Positions 7,444 through 15,724 of a stretch of DNA of 24,697 bases are shown piece after piece (position 1 is the stretch's first letter; the number at the start of each line of letters is the position of its first letter). The position numbers and the translations under genes were made by a program. The notes under the pieces were generated by a model that searched no databases, was not told the origin of the DNA, and was given only the letters and a program-made list of their open reading frames with translations. Origin of the DNA: an uncultured Collinsella sp. (GTDB lineage: Bacteria; Actinomycetota; Coriobacteriia; Coriobacteriales; Coriobacteriaceae); contig CAUASQ010000008.1 in assembly GCA_958431945.1 (NCBI GenBank), forward strand, positions 1 through 24,697, read 5' to 3'.

Positions 7444-7472
7444 AGTATAGTGGAGTTGCTCTATATTGCTAA
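7444..7472 (-). promoter_or_regulatory. Promoter of the degV gene
   Basis: On the minus strand a TTAGCA -35 (7467-7472) and a TATACT -10 (7444-7449) are separated by exactly 17 nt. The region between the two divergent genes also holds GTTGA/TCAAC and TTCAA/TTGAA inverted repeats near 7474-7495. No clear plus-strand promoter was found for the phosphatase gene. Confidence 0.55.
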
Positions 7473-7543
7473 GTTCAATTGTTGAATAGTCAACAGTTTG
7501 AAGTGTCGGTGTGGAAATCATCAACTGGGGAAGAGGGATGCCG

Positions 7544-8206
7544 ATGGCGGCATTACAGCTATGCGAGCGGCCGATTGTGTTGTTCGATTTTGACGGCACG
7601 GTGGCAGATACGGGTCGGGCGGTGATGACCTCGACGCGCAAGACGCTTGCCGCGCGCGGGTTTTCGGAGGCGCAGATGGGTGACCTGCGTCGCATGATCG
7701 GGCCTCCGCTGTGGAAGAGCTTCCATGACTTTTATGGCTTTTCCCGCGAGGAGTCGCTCGTGGTGGCCGACGAGTACCGTGCCTTTTTTGATGAGCTGGG
7801 ACCGGAAGAGTATCCCGTGTTCGATGGAATGCCCGAGCTGCTCGATGGCCTTGTCGCGCAGGGGCATCGCTTGGCCGTGGCGACGTCACGCATGGAGGCA
7901 AAGTGCATTGACATGGTGGGCGAGCTGGGGCTTTTGCAGTTTGAGGCGGTGGTTGGCATGAATCCACCGCAGGGGCGCGAGACCAAGGCCGATTCGGTTC
8001 GCGACGCGTTGGCGGCCTTGGGTGCGGCCGCGGACGATGCCGTGATGATCGGCGATCGCTTTAACGATGTGGAGGGCGCGCACGCAATGGGCGTACCGTG
8101 CATTGGTATCTATTCGGGCGCGGCGGCGCCGGGCGAGCACGAGGCGGCGGGTGCCGATGCAGTGGTGCACTCGGTGGCCGAGCTTGCTAAACTTTTCGCT
8201 ATCTAA
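7544..8206 (+). CDS. HAD-family phosphatase, phosphoglycolate phosphatase-like
   Basis: A 220-aa HAD subfamily IA hydrolase. The four motifs are complete: DFDGTVAD with Asp15/Asp17, Thr114 (AVATSR), Lys148 (RETKAD), and GDRFND with Asp171 and Asp175. An alpha-helical cap follows motif I, with the IGPPL segment (52-56) common in Gph/PpaX-like enzymes. The start at 7544 is preferred because AAGAGG lies 7 nt upstream; the ATG at 7538 abuts that site. Substrate is unknown: phosphoglycolate, pyrophosphate or a nucleotide are all possible. The M20 peptidase gene follows after 55 nt and is probably co-transcribed. Confidence 0.88.
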   Translation: MAALQLCERPIVLFDFDGTVADTGRAVMTSTRKTLAARGFSEAQMGDLRRMIGPPLWKSFHDFYGFSREESLVVADEYRAFFDELGPEEYPVFDGMPELLDGLVAQGHRLAVATSRMEAKCIDMVGELGLLQFEAVVGMNPPQGRETKADSVRDALAALGAAADDAVMIGDRFNDVEGAHAMGVPCIGIYSGAAAPGEHEAAGADAVVHSVAELAKLFAI

Positions 8207-8261
8207 TAGACGTAATGTGAGGGGCGGGCGTACCCGTCGCTCATTGGTAAGGAGGTCGTCC

Positions 8262-9698
8262 ATGAATCAGGTGGAGCAGAGCGTTACCGAGTATGTCGAC
8301 GAGGTCTGGGAGGACGTCGTCGCCGATATCGAGCAGCTGGTGAGTTATCCGTCCGTAGCCGTTGCTGCCGATGCGGAGCCTAGCGCGCCGTTTGGCCGCC
8401 CGGTTCGTGATGCGCTCGATTGCGCACTCGCCATTGCGCAAAAGCTCGGCTACCAGACGAGCGACGACGAGGGCTATGTGGGCATTGCCGATATCCCGGG
8501 TCGCGGCGACAAGCAGCTCGCGACCATCTGCCACGTGGACGTGGTGCCCGCCGGCCCCGGCTGGAACACCGACCCGTTTGCGATGGAGCGTCGCGAGGGC
8601 TGGCTGCTCGGCCGTGGCGTGATTGATGACAAGGGTCCGGCGGTGTTGTCGCTCTACGCCGGTGCCTACCTGCTCAAGCACGGCATTGTGCCGCGCTATA
8701 CCTTCCGCGCGCTGCTGGGCTGCGATGAGGAAGTGGGCATGTCCGACGTTCACCATTATCTGGAGAATCACGCAGACCCCGACTTTTTGTTTACGCCCGA
8801 TGCCGAGTTCCCGGTCTGCAATGCCGAGAAGGGCCAGTTTGGGGCGACGTTCGTGAGCCCCAAGATCGACGGCGGGCGCATCGTGTCGTGGAGCGGCTCC
8901 GAGGCGAGCAATGCCATTCCGTCGCAGTCCATCTGCGAGCTCGCGATTGCCGCCGATGAGCTGCCGGCGCCGGTCGAGAACGCCGATCGTCTGGAGATCA
9001 CGGCGCTTGATAATGGCCATGCGCAGATTTTCGCCCACGGTATCGGTGGCCATGCTTCGATGCCCGAGGGAACGATCAATGCCGTCGGCCTGATCGTGTC
9101 GTATCTGCGCGAGGCCGAGGACGCGTTTGGTGCACGCGACGAGCGCCTGCTGACGCCTGCCGAGCATGAGTTCGTCAAGTTCCTGGCCTTTGTGCATGCG
9201 GACGCCTATGGCCGCGGCCTGGGTATCGACGCGACGAGCCCGGCGTTTGGCCCGCTTACCTGCAACGCTGGCGTCATCCGCGTGGCGGATGGCCATATTG
9301 AGCAGGTCATCGACGTGCGCTTCCCCGACAGCACGAGTGCCGATACTATCCGCGAGCAGCTCGACCCGCTCGTGGGCCGTTTTGGCGTGACGTGCCAGCT
9401 GGGTCGCGCGAAGGTGCCGTTCTCGGTGTCTGCCGACGATCCGGCCGTGAAGGCGCTTATTGATACCTATAACGAGTTTACGGGCAAGCATGCTGAGCCC
9501 TTTGCCATGGGCGGCGGTACGTACGCGCGCAACTTTGCCCGCGCCGTGTCGTTTGGCCCCGAGGAGACCGGTCTGGAGCTGCCCGCATGGGGCGGCCAGA
9601 TGCACGGTCCCAACGAGTGCGCCAACGAGGAACAGCTCAAGCAGGCGCTCAAGATCTACATTGTTGCGATCCTCCGTTTGAATGAATTAGAGCTTTAA
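8262..9698 (+). CDS. M20-family dipeptidase (PepV/Sapep-like)
   Basis: A 478-aa metallopeptidase of the M20 family, dizinc-dependent, cytosolic. Metal and catalytic positions visible are His91 and Asp93 (CHVDVVP), bridging Asp122 (GVIDDKG), the Glu156-Glu157 pair (DEEVG), Asp180 (TPDAEFP) and His448 (MHGPNE). The insertion between the catalytic halves and the TPDAEFPVCNAEKG segment match the PepV/Sapep group, which removes N-terminal residues from dipeptides. The start has a perfect AAGGAGG 6 nt upstream; the frame is open to 8067 but that part overlaps the preceding gene. A role in peptide nutrition fits. The hairpin at 9720-9788 closes the transcript. Confidence 0.93.
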   Translation: MNQVEQSVTEYVDEVWEDVVADIEQLVSYPSVAVAADAEPSAPFGRPVRDALDCALAIAQKLGYQTSDDEGYVGIADIPGRGDKQLATICHVDVVPAGPGWNTDPFAMERREGWLLGRGVIDDKGPAVLSLYAGAYLLKHGIVPRYTFRALLGCDEEVGMSDVHHYLENHADPDFLFTPDAEFPVCNAEKGQFGATFVSPKIDGGRIVSWSGSEASNAIPSQSICELAIAADELPAPVENADRLEITALDNGHAQIFAHGIGGHASMPEGTINAVGLIVSYLREAEDAFGARDERLLTPAEHEFVKFLAFVHADAYGRGLGIDATSPAFGPLTCNAGVIRVADGHIEQVIDVRFPDSTSADTIREQLDPLVGRFGVTCQLGRAKVPFSVSADDPAVKALIDTYNEFTGKHAEPFAMGGGTYARNFARAVSFGPEETGLELPAWGGQMHGPNECANEEQLKQALKIYIVAILRLNELEL

Positions 9699-9719
9699 GG
9701 TTTCGCGGTTTCCCAATCT

Positions 9720-9788
9720 AAGTTGCGGTGGAATAGTTCCTAGAATGGGCCATTTGATGGCCAAGCAGGAACTATTTCACCGCAACTT
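9720..9788 (+). repeat. Long AGTTGCGGTGGAATAG hairpin, copy 2
   Basis: 9720-9741 and 9767-9788 form a 22-bp stem whose only irregular pair (G9731/T9777) is a G-U wobble in plus-strand RNA. The loop holds a small GGCCA/TGGCC stem (9748-9752/9758-9762), the same layout as at 6447-6513 with a different apex. TTTGTTTTT follows, so this copy could also terminate the peptidase transcript. Confidence 0.85.
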
Positions 9789-9863
9789 TGTTTTTATTGG
9801 TGTAAAAGGCGGGTCATGCTTGGTGGCGGGTTTGTTATTCGTTTGTAAAGGCCGTGCTGCGCT

Positions 9864-9967
9864 TGCGGTAAGGGTCTATCAAATGACCGTAAGAAACCGC
9901 AGTTGGCGCTGGTGCTGCCCGATCGGGGTCGTATCTTTCCGAACAGCAAAGCGGGCAGGGTGCCCGC
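9864..9967 (+). promoter_or_regulatory. Structured leader upstream of pstS
   Basis: The 200 nt before pstS hold a TGCGGT/ACCGCA stem (9864-9869/9896-9901) enclosing GGTC/GACC, and a 7-bp hairpin GCGGGCA/TGCCCGC (9951-9957/9961-9967) ending 14 nt before the ribosome site. I cannot identify a Pho box or a clear promoter. The hairpin lacks a T-tract and could affect pstS translation or mRNA stability. Confidence 0.35.
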
Positions 9968-9992
9968 GAGTCGCATGTATGAAAGGAAGATC

Positions 9993-10931
9993 ATGCTCGA
10001 TCAGGCTTATTCTCGTCGTCAGTTCCTCGGCCTCGCTGGTGGTCTTGCCAGCATCGTCGGTCTCGGTCTCGTTGGTTGCGGCGGCTCCGGCGCATCCGAC
10101 GCCGCCGACAAGGGTAGCGCCGCTGCTGCCGAGTCCGTCTCCGGCGAGGTGACCTACGACGGCGCCTCCTCGTTCCAGGCTCTCGTCGAGGCCGCTGCCG
10201 AGAAGTTCATGGATGCCAACTCGGACGTCTCCGTCTCCGGCTCGGGTAACGGTTCGGGCAAGGGCCTGACCGCTGTTGCCGCCGGCACCGTCACCATCGG
10301 CAACTCCGACGTCTTCGCCGAGACCAAACTCGAGGCCGACCAGGTCAAGAAGCTCGTCGACCACGAGGTTGCCGTCGTGGGCATGGGCCCCGTCGTCTCC
10401 AAGAACGTGACGGTCGACGACCTGTCCCTCGAGCAGCTCAAGGGCATCTTCTCCGGCCAGATCACCAACTGGAAGGAGGTCGGCGGCGACGACGCCAAGA
10501 TCGTCGTCCTCAACCGCAAGGCCGGCTCCGGTACTCGCGCCACCTTCGAGGCTGCCGTCTTTGGCGACGAGGCTGTCGACTTTAAGGGCGACGCCGAGCT
10601 CGACAAGTCCGGCGACGTCCAGACTCAGATGGGCAGCACCGACAACGCCATCTCCTACCTCGACTTCTCGCACTTCGACGACTCCAAGTTCAACGCCATC
10701 AAGGTCGAGGGCGTGGAGCCCAAGAGCAAGAATGTCACCGACGGCTCCTTCAAGATCTGGGCGACCGAGCACATGTACTGTGCAAAGGACGCCGACGAGG
10801 CTACCAAGGCCTTCCTGGAGTTCATGCTTTCCGACGACGTCCAGGGCAAGCTCGTCGAGGAGCAGGGCTTCATCCCCGTCTCTGCCATGAAGGTCGTCAA
10901 GGACGCGAGCGGCAAGGTCTCCGCTAAATAA
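9993..10931 (+). CDS. pstS: Phosphate ABC transporter substrate-binding lipoprotein
   Basis: A 312-aa periplasmic-type phosphate binder anchored to the membrane by lipid. The start at 9993 has AAAGGA just upstream. The signal peptide is a Tat lipoprotein type: SRRQFLG (7-13), a hydrophobic stretch and the lipobox LVGC with Cys29; a flexible Gly/Ser/Ala linker follows to about residue 50. Phosphate-site segments typical of PstS are YDGASSF (55-61), GSGNGSGKGL (83-92), GNSDVF (103-108) and RKAGSGTR (175-182). It is the first gene of pstSCAB, 25 nt before pstC. Codons are strongly biased to C-ending forms, which suggests high expression. Confidence 0.95.
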   Translation: MLDQAYSRRQFLGLAGGLASIVGLGLVGCGGSGASDAADKGSAAAAESVSGEVTYDGASSFQALVEAAAEKFMDANSDVSVSGSGNGSGKGLTAVAAGTVTIGNSDVFAETKLEADQVKKLVDHEVAVVGMGPVVSKNVTVDDLSLEQLKGIFSGQITNWKEVGGDDAKIVVLNRKAGSGTRATFEAAVFGDEAVDFKGDAELDKSGDVQTQMGSTDNAISYLDFSHFDDSKFNAIKVEGVEPKSKNVTDGSFKIWATEHMYCAKDADEATKAFLEFMLSDDVQGKLVEEQGFIPVSAMKVVKDASGKVSAK

Positions 10932-10956
10932 GTAGTCGCCCCCGGAAAGGTTTGCA

Positions 10957-11865
10957 ATGGCAAAACAGCTGCCAAAGCGCGACCTTGAGAACGTGGGCCT
11001 GTGCGTCACGGGCGCGTGCGTAGCGCTCGTGACGCTTGTCGTTGCCGCGCTCATCTTTATGGTCGCCCAAAAGGGCCTCTCGGCTTTTGTCAAAGACGGC
11101 GTCTCGGTCGTCGAGTTTTTCACCGGCACCAAGTGGGACCTGGCCAACACGGCCGAAAACGGCCTGCCCTACACCGGCGCCCTGCCCCTGATCGTCACCT
11201 CGTTTGCGGTCATGGTGCTCTCCACGCTCATCGCGTTGCCCATCGCCATCGGCTCTGCCATCTTTGCGGTCGAGATCCAACCAAAATTTGGCTCCAAGAT
11301 CTTTCAGCTGCTTATTGAGCTTTTGACCGGTATTCCCTCGGTCGTCTTTGGCTTGATCGGCTTTCACGTTGTCGTCGGCCTTATGAAGAGCGTTTTCCAC
11401 GTGAGCACGGGCTTGGGTATCCTGCCCGGTGCCATCGTACTGGCCGTCATGATCCTGCCGACCATGACCACGCTTTCGGTCGACGGCCTGCGCGCCGTGC
11501 CCGACAGCTACCGCCAGGGCTCGCTCGCGCTGGGCTACACCCGCTGGCAGACCATCTGGCACGTGGTGCTCAAGTCCGCCATGCCGTCGCTCATGACTGC
11601 GGTCATCCTGGGTATGACCCGCGCCTTTGGCGAGACGCTCGCCGTGCGCATGGTTATCGGCGGTATCGAGGCCATGCCGACGTCGCTGCTGTCGCCGGCG
11701 TCCACCATCACCACCACGCTCACCACGTCCATGGCGGTCTACGCCGAGGGCTCGGCCCAGGACGACGTCCTGTGGGCACTCGGTCTGCTGCTGATGGGCA
11801 TGAGCCTCATCTTCATCCTGATCATCCATCTCATTGGCCGCAAGGGGGCGGAGGCTCGTGGCTAG
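10957..11865 (+). CDS. pstC: Phosphate ABC transporter permease PstC
   Basis: A 302-aa membrane permease of the pst importer, pairing with PstA. Six hydrophobic segments are visible, the first at about 14-38. The periplasmic SAFVKDGVSVVEFFTGTKWD region after the first helix is typical of PstC. The coupling helix that meets PstB is ALGYTRWQTIWHVVLKSAMP near residues 190-209. GGAAAGG lies 6 nt before the ATG. The reading frame overlaps pstA by 8 nt, so translation is coupled. Confidence 0.95.
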   Translation: MAKQLPKRDLENVGLCVTGACVALVTLVVAALIFMVAQKGLSAFVKDGVSVVEFFTGTKWDLANTAENGLPYTGALPLIVTSFAVMVLSTLIALPIAIGSAIFAVEIQPKFGSKIFQLLIELLTGIPSVVFGLIGFHVVVGLMKSVFHVSTGLGILPGAIVLAVMILPTMTTLSVDGLRAVPDSYRQGSLALGYTRWQTIWHVVLKSAMPSLMTAVILGMTRAFGETLAVRMVIGGIEAMPTSLLSPASTITTTLTTSMAVYAEGSAQDDVLWALGLLLMGMSLIFILIIHLIGRKGAEARG

Positions 11866-12784
11866 CACGCGCATCCACATCGACGAGGCGAGGCTCGGGC
11901 GTGTCCAAAAACAGGATCGCATCGCCACGGGCGTGCTGACGGCGATCGTCGCCATCGTCATGCTCATCGTCATCTCCATGGTGGCCTATATCCTGTTCGA
12001 GGGCATCTCGACGCTGTTCCAGCCGGGCTTTCTCACAGAGCCGTCGCGCGCCAACGGAACGCAGGGCGGCGTGCTCTACCAGCTGTTCGACTCGTTCTAC
12101 CTGCTGCTGATCACTCTGATCATCTCGGTGCCCATCAGCCTAGGCGGAGCGGTCTTCCTGGTTGAGTACGCGCCGAACGGCCCTATCCGCGACATCGCCT
12201 CTACCGCCATCGAGACGCTGTCCTCGCTGCCTTCCATCGTCGTCGGCATGTTCGGCTTTCTGGTGTTCTCGGTGCAGCTGGGCTGGAAGTACTCCATTAT
12301 CTCCGGCGCCGTCGCGCTTACCATGTTTAACATTCCCATCCTGGTGCGTGTGATCCAACAGGCGCTCGAGGACGTGCCGCAGGCCCAGCGCGATGCGTGC
12401 CTGGCTATGGGCCTCACTCGCTGGGAGGCCACGCTGCACATCCTGATTCCCAAGGCCATGTCCGCCATCGTGACCGGCATCGTGCTTTCGGCCGGCCGCG
12501 TCTTTGGCGAGGCCGCGGCGCTGCTTTTTACCTCGGGCATGAGCTCGCCGGTTCGTCTGAACTTCTTGAGCTTTAACCTGTCGAGCCCTACCTGCGCCTG
12601 GAACGTGTTCCGCCCCGGCGAGTCGCTCGCCGTGCATATCTACAAGATCTATGGCGAGGGCAGCCCCGAAGCCCAGCAGATCGTCTGGGGCACCGCTGCA
12701 CTGCTGATGATTTGCGTGCTGCTGTTTAACGTAATCGCCCGCATTGTGGGCAAGCAACTGGCGAGGAAGATGACGGCCGAATGA
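11858..12784 (+). CDS. pstA: Phosphate ABC transporter permease PstA
   Basis: A 308-aa permease. The start is most likely GTG 11858, with GGAGG just upstream at 11850-11854 (3-nt spacing, short); the frame also has a TTG at 11834 inside pstC, which has no better site. Six membrane segments follow, the first at about 25-50, and the periplasmic FLTEPSRANGTQGGVLY segment is typical of PstA. The coupling helix AMGLTRWEATLHILIPKAM contacts PstB. It overlaps pstC by 8 nt and pstB by 4 nt (ATGA), so the three are made stoichiometrically from one mRNA. Confidence 0.94.
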   Translation: MASTRIHIDEARLGRVQKQDRIATGVLTAIVAIVMLIVISMVAYILFEGISTLFQPGFLTEPSRANGTQGGVLYQLFDSFYLLLITLIISVPISLGGAVFLVEYAPNGPIRDIASTAIETLSSLPSIVVGMFGFLVFSVQLGWKYSIISGAVALTMFNIPILVRVIQQALEDVPQAQRDACLAMGLTRWEATLHILIPKAMSAIVTGIVLSAGRVFGEAAALLFTSGMSSPVRLNFLSFNLSSPTCAWNVFRPGESLAVHIYKIYGEGSPEAQQIVWGTAALLMICVLLFNVIARIVGKQLARKMTAE

Positions 12785-13653
12785 GCGAGATGAATGTAAC
12801 GCCCGCAACCGAAGCGGCATCGTCCGACACCCAGGACTTCCTGTCGAGCGTGGGGGAGAGCGAGAAGCGCGTGCGCGTGAGCGGCAAGGCCGTGAGCGAC
12901 GAGGTCGTGCTCTCCACCAAGGACGTCAACGTGTACTATGGCGACCACCATGCACTGCACAATACGTCGCTCGACTTCCACAAGGGCGAGATCACGGCGC
13001 TCATCGGGCCTTCGGGCTGCGGTAAGTCGACTTTCTTGCGCAGCCTCAACCTTATGAATCGCGAGATTCGCGGCTGCCGCGTGGAGGGCGAGATCAACTA
13101 CCGCGGGCGCAACGTGAACACCAAGACCGAAAACACCTACGAGCTGCGTCGCTCCATTGGCATGGTGTTCCAGCAGCCCAACCCGTTCCGCAAGTCCATT
13201 CGCGACAACATCACGTTTGCGCTCAAGCGCCATGGCATCACCGACCGCGACGAGCTCGACCGCATGGTCGAGGAGAGCTTGCGCGGCGCGGTGCTGTGGG
13301 ACGAGGTCAAGGACAAGCTCGACAAGAGCGCCTACGCGCTTTCGGGCGGCCAGCAGCAGCGCCTGTGCATCGCGCGCACGCTGGCGCTCAACCCCGACGT
13401 GATCTTGTTCGACGAGCCCTGCTCGGCGCTCGACCCCATCTCGACGTTGGCGATCGAGGACCTTATGTCGTCGATTGTGGCCGAGCGCGCCATCGTCATC
13501 GTGACGCACAACATGGAGCAGGCGTCGCGCGTGTCCAACCGCACGGCGTTCTTCTACATGGGCGATATGGTCGAGTACGACGAGACCGACGAGATTTTCC
13601 AACGGCCCAAGGATAAGCGGCTGAATGATTACCTCACCGGCATGTTCTCCTAG
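12781..13653 (+). CDS. pstB: Phosphate ABC transporter ATP-binding protein PstB
   Basis: A 290-aa ATPase that powers phosphate import at the cytoplasmic face. Walker A GPSGCGKST (76-84), Q-loop Gln131-Gln132, signature LSGGQ (187-191), Walker B VILFDE (207-212) and H-loop His243 are all intact, and the QQPNPF segment after the Q-loop and CSALDPIST after Walker B are PstB hallmarks. The first 40 residues form an unusual charged extension before the ABC core. The start overlaps pstA in ATGA; Met4 (12790) is a possible alternative. It ends the operon: no phoU follows, and a strong terminator lies 56 nt downstream. Confidence 0.96.
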   Translation: MSEMNVTPATEAASSDTQDFLSSVGESEKRVRVSGKAVSDEVVLSTKDVNVYYGDHHALHNTSLDFHKGEITALIGPSGCGKSTFLRSLNLMNREIRGCRVEGEINYRGRNVNTKTENTYELRRSIGMVFQQPNPFRKSIRDNITFALKRHGITDRDELDRMVEESLRGAVLWDEVKDKLDKSAYALSGGQQQRLCIARTLALNPDVILFDEPCSALDPISTLAIEDLMSSIVAERAIVIVTHNMEQASRVSNRTAFFYMGDMVEYDETDEIFQRPKDKRLNDYLTGMFS

Positions 13654-13671
13654 TCCGGGACATGCTTGAGG

Positions 13672-13697
13672 CCCGCGGCGGCCACGGTTGCCGCGGG
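13672..13697. repeat. GC hairpin after pstB
   Basis: CCCGCGGC (13672-13679) pairs with GCCGCGGG (13690-13697) around a 10-nt loop, between the pstB stop and the terminator. It has no T-tract and may protect the pst mRNA 3' end or simply precede termination. Confidence 0.5.
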
Positions 13698-13708
13698 ACT
13701 GATTGGAG

Positions 13709-13747
13709 AGGCGGGTCATCTCTTTTGCGAGATGGCCCGCCTTTTTG
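13709..13747 (+). terminator. Intrinsic terminator of the pst operon
   Basis: 13709-13722 and 13729-13742 form a 14-bp stem with one U-G wobble and the 6-nt loop TTTTGC, followed by TTTTTG. It is the clearest intrinsic terminator on the plus strand of the window after the one at 24281. Confidence 0.9.
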
Positions 13748-13763
13748 CTCTGCGACCGAATCG

Positions 13764-13798
13764 ACCACCACAAAGGGGACAGGCACCTTCGTGGTGGT
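13764..13798. repeat. Hairpin with 13-nt GGGGAC loop, copy 3
   Basis: The arms ACCACCACAAA (13764-13774) and TTCGTGGTGGT (13788-13798) pair with one mismatch. The loop GGGGACAGGCACC is 13 nt, the same length and start as at 335-365 and 3440-3476, while the arms are unrelated to theirs. It lies between the pst terminator and the ABC-F promoter. Confidence 0.75.
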
Positions 13799-13814
13799 TT
13801 GGGGTGGGGCTCGC

Positions 13815-13823
13815 TGCTATCAT
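13815..13823 (+). promoter_or_regulatory. Extended -10 promoter of the ABC-F gene
   Basis: TGCTATCAT is an extended -10 (TGn plus TATCAT), 35 nt before the start codon. The -35 region is poor (TGGTTT at 13795-13800), as is common for extended -10 promoters. Confidence 0.5.
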
Positions 13824-13858
13824 GGACAACGTTGAATTTCTACGAAGGAGCAGGGCAT

Positions 13859-15718
13859 ATGGCGATTCTTTTGGGATGCGATTCCATCAGCCTAGAGTTT
13901 CCCACCAAGCATATTTTCGATAGCGTGACGCTCGGCGTGGGCGAGGGCGATCGCATTGGCATTGTCGGTAAAAACGGTGACGGCAAGTCGACGCTGCTGA
14001 GCGTGCTCGCCGGCACGCTGGAGCCCGATGACGGACGCGTGACGCACCGCCGCGGCACGACGATCGGTCTGCTCGGCCAAAAGGACAACCTGGTCGATAC
14101 CGACACCGTGCATCATGCCGTTGTGGGCGACACACCCGAGTATGAGTGGGCGTCGAGTCCGCGTACGCGCCAGATTCTGGCTGGCCTAATTAGCGATGTG
14201 CCCTGGGAGGGCACGGTGGGCGAGCTTTCGGGCGGCCAGCGCCGTCGCGTGGACCTCGCGCGCCTGCTGATCGGCGACTATGACGTGCTCATGCTCGACG
14301 AGCCCACCAATCACCTGGACATGCGCACCATCAACTGGCTCGCGCGTCACTTAAAGGCCCGCTGGCAGCGCGGCCAGGGCGCGATGCTCGTGGTCACGCA
14401 CGACCGCTGGTTCTTGGACGAGGTCTGCACCAGTATGTGGGAGGTCCACGACGGCCAGGTCGATCCCTTCGAGGGCGGCTACTCCGCATATATCCTGCAG
14501 CGCGTGGAGCGCGACCGCATGGCCGCGGTTACCGAGGAGCGCCGTCGCAACATGGCGCGCAAGGAGCTCGCGTGGCTGAGCCGCGGCGCCCAGGCGCGTT
14601 CCACTAAGCCCAAGTTTCGCGTTGATGCCGCTCGCGAGCTGATCGCCGACGTGCCGCCCGTGCGTGACGAGCTGGAGCTCAAGCGCCTCGCCGTGAGCCG
14701 CCTAGGCAAGCAGGTTATCGATGTGGTCGACGTGGACGCCGGCTATGCGGATGCCGATGGCGCGCCCAAGCAGGTACTCTCCGACGTGACCTGGCTCATT
14801 GGTGCGGGCGACCGCTATGGTCTTTTGGGCGAGAATGGCGCTGGCAAGTCGACGCTGCTCGACGTGATCCAGGGCAAAATTGCGCCCACGCGCGGCCGCG
14901 TGAAGATTGGCCAGACAGTGCGCTTTGGCGTGCTGTCGCAGCAGCTCGAGGAGCTCGAGCCCTTCATGGGCGACACGATTCGCGAGGTGCTCAGCAACTA
15001 TAAGAAGTACTACGTCATCGACGGCAAGGAGACTTCGCCCGAGAAGCTCTGCGAGCGTCTGGGCTTTACGACGCAGCAGCTCTGGAGCCGCATCGGCGAT
15101 CTTTCGGGCGGCCAGCGCCGTCGCCTGTCGCTGCTACTGACAATCCTGGACGAGCCCAACGTGCTCATCCTGGACGAGCCCGGCAACGACCTGGATACCG
15201 ACATGCTGGCGATTGTCGAGGATCTGCTCGACGGTTGGCCCGGCACGCTGATCCTGGTGACGCACGACCGCTTCTTGATGGAGCGCGTGACCGACCAGCA
15301 GTGGGCGCTGCTCGACGGCCACCTGACGCATATGCCCGGTGGCGTGGACCAGTACCTTCGCCTGTGCAACGCTACCGCCGAGGGCGAGCCCGTGGGCGCG
15401 CCGAGCGCCAAGACCGGCACGTTTGACACCGGTGCCGCGGCTGCTGCGGCCGAAAAGCCCAAGTCGAGCGGTCAGCCCAACGGCCTGTCCAACGCCGAGC
15501 GTCAGAAGCTCCGCCGCGAGGTGAGCTCGCTCGAGCGCAAGATGGAGACGCAGCGCGCCCGCGTTGAGGAAGCCGAGGCAGCAATGGCCCAGGTCGACCC
15601 CACCAACTACACGGCGCTGGGCGAGCAGCAGGCAAAGATCGACGAGGCTCACGCCGCCATGGACGAGCTGGAGATGGCGTGGCTCGAGGCGAGTGAAAAG
15701 CTCGAGGGCGAGGAGTAG
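13859..15718 (+). CDS. ABC-F ATPase, Uup-like
   Basis: A 619-aa protein with two ABC domains and no membrane segment, so a ribosome-associated ABC-F ATPase and not a transporter. The start at 13859 has AAGGAG 8 nt upstream; the frame stays open to 13703 but there it crosses the pst terminator. Domain 1: Walker A GKNGDGKST (37-45), LSGGQ (123-127), DEPTNHLD (147-154). Linker: basic coiled region with the LAWLSRGAQARSTKPK segment (237-252) diagnostic for Uup. Domain 2: GENGAGKST (324-332), LSGGQ (415-419) and DEPGNDLD (439-446), where Gly replaces the usual Thr. A Gly/Ala-rich spacer (about 510-545) leads to a C-terminal coiled coil (546-619) as in Uup. Likely roles are resolving stalled ribosomes or DNA precise-excision suppression as known for Uup; antibiotic resistance cannot be assumed. 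Confidence 0.92.
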   Translation: MAILLGCDSISLEFPTKHIFDSVTLGVGEGDRIGIVGKNGDGKSTLLSVLAGTLEPDDGRVTHRRGTTIGLLGQKDNLVDTDTVHHAVVGDTPEYEWASSPRTRQILAGLISDVPWEGTVGELSGGQRRRVDLARLLIGDYDVLMLDEPTNHLDMRTINWLARHLKARWQRGQGAMLVVTHDRWFLDEVCTSMWEVHDGQVDPFEGGYSAYILQRVERDRMAAVTEERRRNMARKELAWLSRGAQARSTKPKFRVDAARELIADVPPVRDELELKRLAVSRLGKQVIDVVDVDAGYADADGAPKQVLSDVTWLIGAGDRYGLLGENGAGKSTLLDVIQGKIAPTRGRVKIGQTVRFGVLSQQLEELEPFMGDTIREVLSNYKKYYVIDGKETSPEKLCERLGFTTQQLWSRIGDLSGGQRRRLSLLLTILDEPNVLILDEPGNDLDTDMLAIVEDLLDGWPGTLILVTHDRFLMERVTDQQWALLDGHLTHMPGGVDQYLRLCNATAEGEPVGAPSAKTGTFDTGAAAAAAEKPKSSGQPNGLSNAERQKLRREVSSLERKMETQRARVEEAEAAMAQVDPTNYTALGEQQAKIDEAHAAMDELEMAWLEASEKLEGEE

Positions 15719-15724
15719 ACGAGG

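Noticed and set aside
7511..7543. GTG start at 7511 for the HAD phosphatase
   Set aside because: No ribosome site precedes it, whereas ATG 7544 has AAGAGG at good spacing and places the DFDGT motif near the usual distance from the N-terminus.
9879..11150. Minus-strand open frame of 423 codons over pstS
   Set aside because: Antisense to pstS, which has strong C-ending codon bias that keeps the opposite frame open.
13656..13670. GGGACATGCTTGA after pstB as a fifth GGGAC-loop hairpin
   Set aside because: The flanking bases do not form complementary arms, so only the loop-like string is shared.
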